A model generated the notes under the pieces. The model did no database searches and was not told where the DNA came from. It saw only the letters and a program-made list of their open reading frames with translations. A stretch of DNA of 64,000 nucleotides from Polytrichum commune (taxonomy: Eukaryota; Streptophyta; Polytrichopsida; Polytrichales; Polytrichaceae): contig OX485806.1 in the NCBI GenBank assembly GCA_950295325.1, positions 48,789,169-48,853,168 on the forward strand, in the 5' to 3' direction. Made by a program: the position numbers and the translations under genes. Below are positions 49,259 through 59,581 of the stretch, piece by piece. How positions within the stretch are numbered: position 1 is the first letter of the stretch; each line of letters opens with the position of its first letter.

Positions 49259-49340
49259 AGGTTTATGAACCCCATGAATGTTGAATAACAGGGTTTTTGA
49301 ACCCTATAAATGTTGAATAACAAGGTTTTGAACCCTATTG
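49259..49340 (+). repeat. Short tandem repeat, about 32-bp period
   Basis: Two and a half units of TTTATGAACCCCATGAATG followed by TTGAATAACAGGG and variants. Confidence 0.75.
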
Positions 49341-50356
49341 AAGAGATGTGTTATTTTTTAGTTGCATTAGCTTGATATCCTAAGTTGTTGGATATTACTT
49401 AATCTTTCCTCTAGTAGTTTTTGCCTTAGTCTATACACTACTTTATGTGTTAGCCGTTATATTATTGTTAGATCAGTCCTCTGTAATAATCTTCTATTTT
49501 AGTCTCCTGCATTACGTTATGTATTAGAATCTGCATTAGTTTCCTGCATCAATCTCCTATAATAAACTTATGTATTACGTTCTACATCAGTCCGTTGCAT
49601 CAACCTCTATATTAGTCCCCTGCATCAACTTCTACATTACTCTCATGCACTATGTTCGATATTATTCCTCTGCATTAGGTTTCGTCTTAGGCTTGCGATA
49701 TTGTTTTGCATTAGCTTTTTATATCAATATTTTGCATTCGTGCTTTGTGATCATGTGCTGCATGTCATGTAGTAGTGTTATGCGTGTCATGCAGTAGTGT
49801 CATGCATGTCATGCGTGTCATGCAATAATGTCTTACGTATTATGGAGTAATGTCCTGCGTGTCATACAATAGTGTTCGTCATTAATCCTCTGTATCAGAC
49901 CCTACATTGGTTTCCTATATTACGGGAATTAGAAGATCATTGCTTGGAGGCACTAGAGTAATACACCCATCCGGCCAATCTTGTGGGTTGTTACTTCGCT
50001 TGGAATAACAATTATCATCACACAATAACACCAGGTTGGTGCTAATGTAACTCCGGGTTGCACTTTTGGTTTACTCCCATAATAAGTCCTAAAATTTTGC
50101 GTCTCATATTTTTTGGGGATTGTTTCAACTTACTATGGATTACATGTCTTATCTTAAACCCTTTACCATGGCTAGACATCATGTTTGCAAACATAGTCGT
50201 GTCTTGCATAAATTACAACCCAATTTCTATAAAGTTCATAACAAAAATTGGCAATAATATACTTCACTCACCACTTTTCCAAATCCATTTGGCCTCTCAG
50301 AACATTGGGCATAGCATGCTAGGCATGTTAGGATCTTAATGCTCCACTTGAAGCAT
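49341..50356. other. Low-complexity region rich in CTGCATCA/CATTAGT words
   Basis: Between about 49440 and 49920 short related words (TGCATCAACCTC, TACATTAGTCC, GTCATGCAGTAGTG) recur without a fixed period. It looks like a decayed satellite or an LTR leader. No gene seen. Confidence 0.4.
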
Positions 50357-50630
50357 TGTCGCGACCCTTGTTAGCTCCCTTTAATTTAATTTCACCGTTT
50401 GTCAACTTTACCAAGTGCCACGAACGCCAACCTTGCACATCCCACACATACACCTGGATAATTTTTCATGCCTTGGACGTCCAAGCACATAACTTAGTGA
50501 CCAAACCTTCTTACACATGCATTCAACACTCTCCTCTTAGTAGGTAGCCACAAGTTCCGAGTGTTAATATGGGATTCCTTTTGGGGCCATGGTGTTGTGG
50601 GTACTCCTCATGGAGAGGTGCGCAACAATA
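50357..50630 (-). repeat. Chromovirus LTR-like fragment, copy 3, with internal deletion
   Basis: On the + strand it starts TGTCGCGACCCTTGTTAGCTC, the inverted end of the family, and continues to CCATGGTGTTGTGGGTACTC and CTCCTCATGGAGAGGTGCGC, which is 4755-4810 inverted. About 680 bp between these parts is missing relative to copy 1. Confidence 0.65.
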
Positions 50631-50639
50631 AGGGCCCAA

Positions 50640-51470
50640 GACATTGAGAACGCCTCCCATCCATGGAGATTAAGAGACACAAAGGTAAAACCATCATCAT
50701 TGGTGAGCTAATGGTGTCCACATTTTAGAATACTTGAGAATTCCCCAATCAAAGGTGTGAACTTGGAAATATGGCAATTTGAGTGGGGCGTTGCCTAAGG
50801 ACAACGCCCAACACTCCAAGGGCCGGTGTCATGGGACAACAATTACTTGGAAATGGCGTGCAAGAATGCCAAGCTAAGAACAACCATAAACTTTCTCAAT
50901 ACTTCTCCAAATGGGGCAAGTGAGGAATATATCCGCATCTACCCAAAAGGTACATGTCAATGGACTAGTTTCTTGATATAATTGGAAATTAAACAACAAA
51001 GTTATGAAGGTTTGAAGTTGCTAGGGGAGTCCAATCCCAACGTCTAAGCAAAAATGTTTGCCTAGCCCAACTCTTAGGAGAAAGACAAAAAATTATTTGA
51101 CGTTGGGATAGGGGCCCTACCTAAAGCCCTAGAGGCTTATATTGGGAGGCGACATTACCGACCAATCGCGTCCGTTGCAAAATAACACGCCCTTCACGGG
51201 TGTTGGCCTGTGGGGACAAAGTTACCAAATATGCTTCGGGTTGTTGTAGTGTTACTCTCGCAATGCGATGATCAACTCAAAACTGGACTTCCATGAATAA
51301 AAGTCCAAATCTAACCACTAGCTATTGACTAAGGTGAGAGTTTTGAATGCATGAGCTTGAATGTCCAAGGTATGGAGGGCTAGACATGCTCATGTATGGG
51401 ATGTGTAGGGTTAGCACTCGTAACACCAACTAGAATTGAATACAGTGAGGATAAATCAAGGGAGCTAGCT
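50640..51470 (+). repeat. Chromovirus LTR-like fragment, copy 4 (left arm of inverted pair)
   Basis: Starts at ATTGAGAACGCCTCCCATCC, equivalent to 4896 in copy 1, and runs colinearly to GGGAGCTAGCTACA. The copy at 52256-53085 starts at the same point in the opposite direction, so the two form an inverted repeat of about 830 bp. Confidence 0.7.
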
Positions 51471-51474
51471 ACAT

Positions 51475-52250
51475 TTTTTTATTGGAATCTCTAACCCTAG
51501 TTTTTCCAAAATGCTCCACCATTTCCTCAGCATTTATCATGTCTCTTGTCACTACCTAAGTGGTTTCTTTGTTATGGAATCCTCGCCACCTCATCAAGGA
51601 CTATTTTTTTTTCTTTGTTTGTGGTTCCTACAGTTTAGAATGCCTTCTACTCGATATTCCAAATGATCTCCTACGTGGTCGAGAGGTGGCCAAATCATTT
51701 GTTTGCGATCGGGGCACAATGTATTTGTACTAAATGGATTTAATAGTGAGACATAGAATGTTTGATGCACTTTGATCTTAGGCGGTAACTCCAAATTTGG
51801 ATATAAACACTCGTTCCACAATAAGAAACAAATCTATAAATTTGGACATGAATTTTGGAATAAGGCCTTTGGAAATATGAGAAAATTTTCACATTCAATA
51901 ACAATTCTTGGTCCACCTCATACTCCATTTTGTGCCCTTTGGCATTGATTTGTTTTTTGTAAAGTTTTTGGATTTTCTCCAACAACAACTTGGTCTTCCC
52001 AAAGACTTGTTTACGTTTCTTGGCCAAATCCTTACTGACTTGGTTAAACTCTAGTGTGCCCCCTTGTGTCTTGTTGGTCCACACTTACAAAGTTCCTCAA
52101 GTATTGGTTTGAGACTCCATTCATATGCTCCGTTTGGCCATCTATTTGAAGATGGAAAATCGTGCTAAATGTTAATTTGTTCTAACCTTCCTAGAGAAGT
52201 CTTTCTAAAATGTATTTGTGAATTTTTAATCTTGATTCAATACAATAACT
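51475..52250 (-). pseudogene. Decayed chromovirus integrase C-terminus and chromodomain
   Basis: On the - strand: an integrase segment (DGQTEHMNGVSNQYLRNF, about 52175-52095), a linker with STLEF/EFNQVSKDLAKKRKQV (52050-51990), EVDQELLLNVK, then LELPPKIKVHQTFYVSLLNP (51800-51730), DHVGDHLEYRVEGILNCRN and a chromodomain end to about 51475. It corresponds to 3130-3960 on the other strand, with deletions and frameshifts. Confidence 0.8.
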
Positions 52251-52255
52251 ATTCA

Positions 52256-53085
52256 TGTTGCAACCCTTGCTAGCGCCTTAACTATTTTGACCATTTGTTA
52301 ACTCTAGCAAGGGTCATGAATGCCAACCCTTTGCGCTCCACCCATGCGAATGGTTACCTCCCCATACTGCAGACGTTTTAGCTCATAAGTGGATGAGAAA
52401 CCCTCGTACACTTGCATTCAAGACTCTTCCCTTAGTCAGTAATCAATGAAAGTCCAATCTCAAGTTGATCATTGCATTGCCGGAGCAACACTACAACAAC
52501 CTGAACCATACTAAGCAACTATGGACCCATGTTGGGCCAACGCCCAAGGATGTCGTGTCGTTTGACCTCGGGTGTGTTCAGTCAGCCACGCTGCCTTACC
52601 CACATAAGCCTTTAGGGCTTTGGGCAGGGCCCATACCCCATGGTCAAGTAACCTTTCGTCTCTTAGGTTTGGGGCCAAATAAACATTGTCCCTTAGCCGT
52701 TGGGGCTAGAAGCCCCTAGTAGCTTCATACCATCATAATTTTTTTTATGATCTTTAATGCAATCAGACAACCATTCTATCAACATTTTATCTTTGTGTAG
52801 ATGTTGATGGACCCCTCACTTGCTTCCTTCAGGCAAGTATTGAGGAAGTTATGGTTGTTCAAACCTAGCTAGGCAGTCCCGGGCGCCACTCCCAGGTCAC
52901 TACTATCCCAGGGCATTGTCCCTAGGCAGCACCCCATTCAAATTGTCATATCTCCTAGCTTACACCTTCGATTGAGGTGTTCTTGAGCATTCTAGAAACC
53001 ATACATCATAAGCTAATCACACCTCATGGCCTTATCCTCGTGACTCTTAATCTTCATAGGTGGGAGGCGTTCTCAACGCCTAGGG
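52256..53085 (-). repeat. Chromovirus LTR-like fragment, copy 5 (right arm of inverted pair)
   Basis: Read on the - strand it starts GCGTTGAGAACGCCTCCCAC and ends CTAGCAAGGGTTGCAACA. Colinear with 4896-5712 and inverted relative to 50640-51470. Confidence 0.7.
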
Positions 53086-53091
53086 TTTTGC

Positions 53092-53316
53092 AAAAGATGG
53101 ATGCTTTGCAAAAGATCCCAACATCTAACAACGTTCCACAAAAAAAAATTCCTTGGATTGGTGAACTATTATCATAAATTTGTCAAGGACTTCTGCTTGA
53201 TTGCCAAACCTCTGACTATGCTTACAGGCAAGGACCAAGATTGGACTTGGGGCCGCAAGCAATTTCATTCCTTTGAGATATTGAAGCAAAGGTTGGTATC
53301 TGCCCTAGTGCTTTGA
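53092..53316 (+). pseudogene. Ty3/gypsy reverse transcriptase thumb fragment
   Basis: Two overlapping frames give the typical RT-RNase H connection: FLGLVNYYHKFVKDFCLIAK, then PLTMLTGKD, WTWGRKQFHSFEILKQRL. Only about 75 codons remain. It is on the opposite strand to the integrase fragment before it, so it comes from another insertion. Confidence 0.8.
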
Positions 53317-53369
53317 TGTCCTGACATTACAAAAACTTGCCAAGGCGTCATGGCGACCAAGGCCTTGAC

Positions 53370-55900
53370 CTTATCAGGATGGGGCATCTTCCCTTATTTG
53401 GATATAATGTGGCTTAGAACAATATTCAATAACACAAAAAATAACACTCATCTTAGGGTTAAGGCTTATACTTAAGGAAACAAAGTCAAAGCTTATCAAG
53501 GTGGGAGGCTTTATCATTGTAAATGTTGAAATCATCCAAAACATCCAGTTTAAAATCATTAACTTGGTGAAAACAAGCCAAAATATCCATTTTGGGGGGA
53601 ATTTTGAAGTCCTTTGAAATGCTTCCATGGTTCAAGCATGTTGTAGGTGGATGAGCCCTACGCATGCCCAAAAAATTATCCATTATGCATCTATTTGTCC
53701 TCAACATTACATTAGTCAATAGTGAAATAGTTGGATAGTCTATTGCCATCGCATGAAACCAAGGGTAAGGTAATGGTCCCTATTGAGAATAATTTACGTG
53801 TAACCAATATGACATGAATAGTGTTCATCTTTTTGATGGTCACATGTTGATTTCCCAATCTTGAAATACCTTGGCGTTTTGCAGCCAAGGTTGACCTAGT
53901 AGCATGGAGTAAGAGTCATCCACTACATTCTTCTCTTCATTGATGTGAAAATTGTTGTATACAATATTTCGTGGATACCAACTCTAACATCCTTGACCAA
54001 CCTTGTTGGTTTAATGTTGGTTTCATCCACCATTTGTACATTAAAATAGGTTTATTTTGGGAATGGTAGGCCTAACCGCATCCTAAGGTCCTTTGTAATG
54101 ATATTAATACATGATCTTGCATCACACAAAAGGGGGACGTTAAATACCCCCCCACGAACTTTTCGGACTGTCAGAGTCGGGCTGGGGCAGCCGCCCCGCC
54201 AGAAAATCTGAATTTTCTGGACCCGACCGAAAACTGCTGCCCGCCCGCCCGATTTCGAAAAAACCATTGCCCTTGCATTCTTGAAGGCCACTTACTCACA
54301 AATCCCATATTGAGTGCACTTCACCTTCAAGGGCCAAAATCCAATATATATGTTCACTTCCATTGAGTAAATAAGCAATTGACTGGGGTTTCATTATCAA
54401 AGTGAAACCGTCAAAAAAAACATGTAATTAACTTGGAAGTCAAAAATATTACAAAACCCTCACTAACATTGAGGTTATAATTTTTGTGACTCACAATTTG
54501 AAATTGTCTTTGTCATTCTAAAATGACACTTAAAACATGTGTGCTGATTTAGTATGTGTATTTTATAATATTTTAGGTAATGTGGTCTACTTTCACAAGT
54601 ATTCATACGCATTCAATAATATCAAGTGGGATTAAATATAATTAAGTCTAATTAATCTTCATTAATCCCAACTAAATCAGAAACTATGCTTACCAAATTA
54701 AGTAAACCTAATTGATTATAAAATGTACTTACTGTAATTAATTAATTATTGGAATTAATTCCAGTGAGTTAATTATAATAATTAATATATGTAATTTTGT
54801 AATATTTTGACTTCCAAGTTAATTATATGTTTTAAGTGTCATTTTAGAATGACAAAGACAATTTCAAATTGTGAGTCACAAAAATTATAACCTCAATGTT
54901 AGTGAGGGTTTTGTAATATTTTTGACTTCCAAGTTAATTACATGTTTTTTTTGACGGTTTCACTTTGATAATGAAACCCCAGTCAATTGCTTATTTACTC
55001 AATGGAAGTGAACATATATATTGGATTTTGGCCCTTGAAGGTGAAGTGCACTCAATATGGGATTTGTGAGTAAGTGGCCTTCAAGAATGCAAGGGCAATG
55101 GTTTTTTCGAAATCGGGCGGGCGGGCAGCAGTTTTCGGTCGGGTCCAGAAAATTCAGATTTTCTGGCCGGGCGGCTGCCCTAGCCCGACTCTAACAGTCT
55201 GAAAAGTTCGTGGGAGGGTATTTAACGTCCCCCCACACCAAAGGTGTTCTACTGTGCTTCTTCCCACCTCAATTGGAATGATGACCATTTGGTGGTTGAT
55301 GGATATCAAAAAAATTGTCTTATTATGTAGTCTGGATGCCATTAATCTCAATCATTTTACTGGTTTTGGGGTGGTTGTGTATTATTTAAATATGGGAATT
55401 AACTACACAAGTTGCTACACTTAGAAGTGAGAACATAAAGACTATTGAGGATATGTGAGTCTTTATTGGTTGAATACCTCTTTAAGGTCTACAAGATAAT
55501 CACATTTTACTACCTTAGTAATCTCCATGGCCGATAACCCTGCCTATTCATTAAACTGGCTTGATCTTCTTATTTCTTTTGATTGTAATTGTTGAATCAT
55601 GTGGCTAAAATCCTTCTTGATTTGCTCCACTATTTTTCAATACCCATGTAAATTTCCAATGGTTTTTTCTTTCTGATCACTACATCCTTCGAAACCTTGC
55701 GTTTTGTGGTAATCTCTAAAACCACATTTACATTTGTTTTTCTTATGCATGGATTTGGTTGTTGTTTTGTGACATTTTTGTTTTCCCAATCATCATATGT
55801 GTTTTTTCATTATGAGGACAAAAATAAGTGTTTGTTCTTTCCACTCACAAACAAAATAGGTTGGGGTTTGGTCATTCAGTTTGAAATTACCTTTTCATAG
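53370..55900 (-). pseudogene. Decayed Ty3/gypsy gag-protease region, split by a MITE
   Basis: On the - strand, a zinc-knuckle-like CGFRDYHKTQGFEGC (about 55730-55680) is followed by a frame entering a retroviral-type protease: LLCDARSCINIITKDLRMRL (54130-54070), where the DTG/DGG active site reads DAR, then DDSYSMLLGQPWLQNAKV (about 53930-53870). Stops are frequent. The MITE at 54132-55233 interrupts it; without it and one target duplication the frame is continuous. Remains upstream (55900-57200) are too decayed to identify. Confidence 0.6.
54132..55233. mobile_element. Fold-back Mutator-like MITE, 1.1 kb, arms about 400 bp
   Basis: Left arm 54132-54538 and right arm 54827-55233 are near-perfect inverted copies; differences are mainly C/T or G/A. 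The ends are GGGGGACGTTAAATACCC and its inverse. The flanks carry a 9-bp duplication with one mismatch (CACACAAAA at 54123-54131, CACACCAAA at 55234-55242), the size typical of Mutator-like elements. The 288-bp centre is AT-rich and non-coding. It is inserted in the gypsy protease frame. The open frames 54052-54290 and 55154-55351 are arm sequence fused to protease sequence, not genes. Confidence 0.85.
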
Positions 55901-57357
55901 TACTCCTTTGTTGAACTAGGTTGCCACCTCATGGACTTATACTACCGATAGATCTTTCAATTCATTCATGGATTCTTGGGTTGGAAAAACATTTTTCCAT
56001 AGAGTGTTCCTTTTTCTTACAAACACCTACAAATTTCTTGGTGTTTACGTGGATTCTCTTATTTTCTTGTGTTGGCCTCCACTTGTAAGGCGCTTACAAG
56101 TCTATATTTATTTTTTTCTACCATATTTTCATCACATGATACAATAGTTTCTTAAGGGTTATTAAATAACATTTTTCATGATGCGTTAAAAATTGTCAAT
56201 AAGGTTGTAAGCCTATTATAATAACCATAATCTACATTGCATCATGAGGTGGCTCTTGCAAACAATTTGCTATATTGACCATTTTATTTTGGCTTATTTA
56301 ATAGTTTGCAAAGACACATAGATTGTCTTATCGGCTTGGGCCTTATGATAACATTTACCAAAAAAATTGTAATCATCTAAAGAGTAAGCCCCGGATAATT
56401 ATTTATAAAATATTCTAAACATTCGGATTTCTTATCTATTGATGTACAAAAAAACATTTTAATCAATTCCTCATATTTTGTTTCTCTAATGGCCCTAATA
56501 GCTCATTTGAACACTCTAATATGGACATTTGATATGTTATTGATGACTACAATGGGTAGGGTACATGGATTTCACATCAATGTTCACCGCGTTGCATCAC
56601 ATCTTATGATAGTGATATGACAACGGACCTAAAAACATCACATCGAGGGGGAAGGGAACAAAAAAATTTACCTTGGGATAAAGTGTCAACTATTGGTGAG
56701 CAATGAATGACATGATTTGATTTTTAGTGAAGAGTTGATGACCTAAATTTACTGTTGATGAGAAATCCATGGATTAAACCAACTGCTAACAAACAATCAA
56801 CGAGAAAATTTGATTGCTTAAGTACAATCAACTTCAAAAACAAACGCTTAAAAATAATCTCCCTGGTGTGTCGATTACAATCAATGCAATTGACAAAATA
56901 GGCAATTGCTCGTAAGTAATTGATATGTGGATTGCATGTCCACCCAAAAACATGTATCATCCATGGGTTGGGTGGGAAGGGGCCCTATCCAATCAATGCC
57001 CTCTCTATGGGTCTTTGAAAGTTGAACAACCGTTGCCACTCTGAAACCAAGGTTAGGTGGGGGGCCCACATTGTGGGTTTGTGTTTGGGAATTAAATTTA
57101 TTACACCACATTGGCTTAAAGATGTCATACGTATATACATTCTCCATTCCACATGTGACACCATAGACCATTGCGGTCGTTTTCACTTATTAAAAGACAA
57201 TATAGCATTTTGGTTCAAAACTATAATTTGTAAAATGTAAACACTTATATTGGAATATAGAACATTGTTTAAACAACATAAGTGTAGGGTTTATTTATAG
57301 AAGCTCATTGGATGTTAGCATTTATTTTGGAAATGCTACGATATTATATTGAATCAA
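55901..57357. other. Decayed sequence, probably retroelement-derived
   Basis: No frame gives a recognisable domain. It lies upstream (on the - strand) of the gag-protease remnant and may be the rest of that element. No repeats or RNA genes were seen. Confidence 0.3.
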
Positions 57358-59160
57358 TGTTAAGCAAATTGACTTTTGGTTTACCAGCAACAATGGTGGA
57401 TGAAAAGAAGACACCACTGGAACCTCTACATGGTGGGGAATTGGGTTTGGAACTTGGTTGGGCAACCACAACATCATTATGCATTGTGAGACCTCCAACC
57501 ACACTGGCCCTATTTTGGCCATGTGCCCATGTGTGAATCAATGATGAAAGTGTTTGTGGCATGTTTGTAAACCTTGGGGACCTAAAGGTTTGTGGATCAT
57601 TGGCTCTTATGATCATATATTACATCCAAATTGTTTGTTGTTTCATGATGCAAACCCATTGTTATCCTTAATGCACAATCCCTCTACATCACAGGTTGTA
57701 TGAGCAATTTGGCATGCAAGTGGGAATGCCTCTAGAATTTGAGTACAACATCACCCACGGTATACCGCTCGTAGATTACAATAATCTTCATCACAAACGC
57801 AACAATATGTCAGAGACCTCCAAGGGTTTCCAACGGATTCATATCCAAGCAAATGACAAAGGCGGCACATGAGTTTTACCTTGGCTCCACACCAAAAACC
57901 TATGATGAAAGACAATTTTTGTACCGAGTGTTAATGGATTTTCGCACTCCTTCCTTGCTCCATTAACTAGTTTGCCGCTAGTCACGTCCAAGCCTTGCAT
58001 AAACACCTCCCAAGCTCGTTCCTCATCCCTAGACATCTCCTTTGACGCACAATCCCCTACAACTTCCGTTTAAGGGTTGAAACATGCCATGGACACTACC
58101 TACCAGCTCACGTTTTTGGCCCGATCAGCCAACTTACGAAGGTCGTTTCCACAATATAAGCTTGGATCTGCCATCTCTAACCTCCTACCAACCTACAGTA
58201 TCGTTTTCGGGCCATTATGACCACTTTCATATTTTCGACCAGCTCACGTTTTTAGTCAGATCCGGCAACTTCTGGAGATGGTTTTCGCAAACCAAATCCG
58301 GATCTGACCTCTCTAACCTTCTACCGACTTATGGTACATTTTTTAGGTCATTCTAACTACTTGCTCTGGACGTCCTTCCATAAGCGTCACGTCCGTGCAT
58401 ACTCACCCTTTCTACTTTCGAATGCATTCCTTGGTACTACATCCCAAGTTGTCCGATGCACATTTTCGATAACACATTCAATCCCTTTGTCTTGTCAACA
58501 CTAAGACTATGTTAGCTTCCAAGACGGGTAGAACACCAACAATGAATATACTCTTCAAATCCCTCCTTCAACATTTTATTGCTTGTTTTTCCAGGACCGT
58601 GGTTCTGTTCGGACTGCAATACACTTCCAGATTGCCACCCGTCCAGATCTAAAAACTCACAAACATACATATCTTCTCTAAGGGTCTAAGTCCTCTCCGC
58701 ATATGTGTACTAAGAGAGCCAAAAAGCTCTAGGATCATCCTTATATACTTCAAAACAACTACCACTAGGTGGATCAACTTGGTAGGTTGCCACCCTGTCA
58801 AAACACTGCAACTAGCTGTCCTGACGCGTTCCTGCCCCCTGTCCAGTTCATGACCAGCTGGCACACTGGGGTCATAAAAAAAATCAACTAGTAAAAGACT
58901 CCCAATGCCATTTTAATAACTTTGGACCTACAAGTCATTTTTTGATCACCTAAGTTACTAACCCCAAACACTTACTACTACTGAATAGACTATTTAGTAG
59001 TAAAATACTAAAAACCAACTAGTGGACGTTCTAACAATTTTGCATCAAGGGCAAATTTGACGTCAACTAGTAAACTAGCATTTTTTTCCCTTTTGACAAT
59101 TTATGACCAACTAGTCAATTTTTGACAACTTAAAACACAGTGCTAAATTCTACCTTAACA
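57358..59160 (-). repeat. 3' LTR of the gypsy element at the window end
   Basis: On the - strand the LTR starts TGTTAAGGTAGAATTT at 59160, just after a polypurine run. A CTTAACA at 57364-57358 would be the matching inverted end and gives a 1.8-kb LTR. That left boundary is a guess from the 7-bp inverted match; the other LTR is outside the window. A 136-bp direct repeat lies inside (58102). Confidence 0.5.
58102..58370 (-). repeat. Direct repeat, 136-bp period, 2 copies, within LTR
   Basis: ACCAGCTCACGTTTTT starts both units (58102, 58238). Further matches are AATCCGGATCTG/GCTTGGATCTG, CTCTAACCT and TTTTCGGGCCATT/TTTTTAGGTCATT. Confidence 0.75.
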
Positions 59161-59178
59161 TTATCCCCCCTTTCGATT
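59161..59178 (-). other. Polypurine tract of gypsy element
   Basis: GAATCGAAAGGGGGGATAA on the - strand, ending at the LTR start. The G6 run with flanking A's is a typical plus-strand primer. Confidence 0.6.
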
Positions 59179-59581
59179 CTTTGTCGCGTCCTCGTGACAA
59201 ACATTTTGTGCTCTACCAGCTAGTTTACTGGCCGCTTGCCGTGGGGGTCTGAGAGGGAGATGGATGCGATTGCCGTCATTAGTTCTTGTGACGTCCGTTG
59301 AGGCTGGCCATCCTATGGTGTCAAATCATGAACTTGGTAGGTGTTGTGACGTCGGGCTACCAGTTGGTCGTAATCGTGAAGACGGGCTACCAGGAAGTTG
59401 AACACGAATGGAAGGACTGCTTGCGGATGGCCGACGAGAGTTCGGAGTACCTGGTAGGTGAGGACGGACTACCAGTTAATAAGGATGTCCTATTACCGTG
59501 TCCCGAAAGAGGGGTGTCTTGGTCTCCACTATCCTCCAAATCACTCCAATAAATAAAATGAGGGTATGCCTTGTCGACTCG
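59179..59581 (-). other. Spacer between extra ORF and polypurine tract
   Basis: About 400 bp with four copies of a GGGCTACCAG/GGACTACCAG-like motif on the + strand (59344-59475). The frame of the coiled-coil ORF ends in TAA at 59582-59584. No other coding signal. Confidence 0.35.

Noticed and set aside
54052-54290. 79-codon - strand frame as a distinct gene
   Set aside because: It is MITE arm sequence fused by chance to the gypsy protease remnant.
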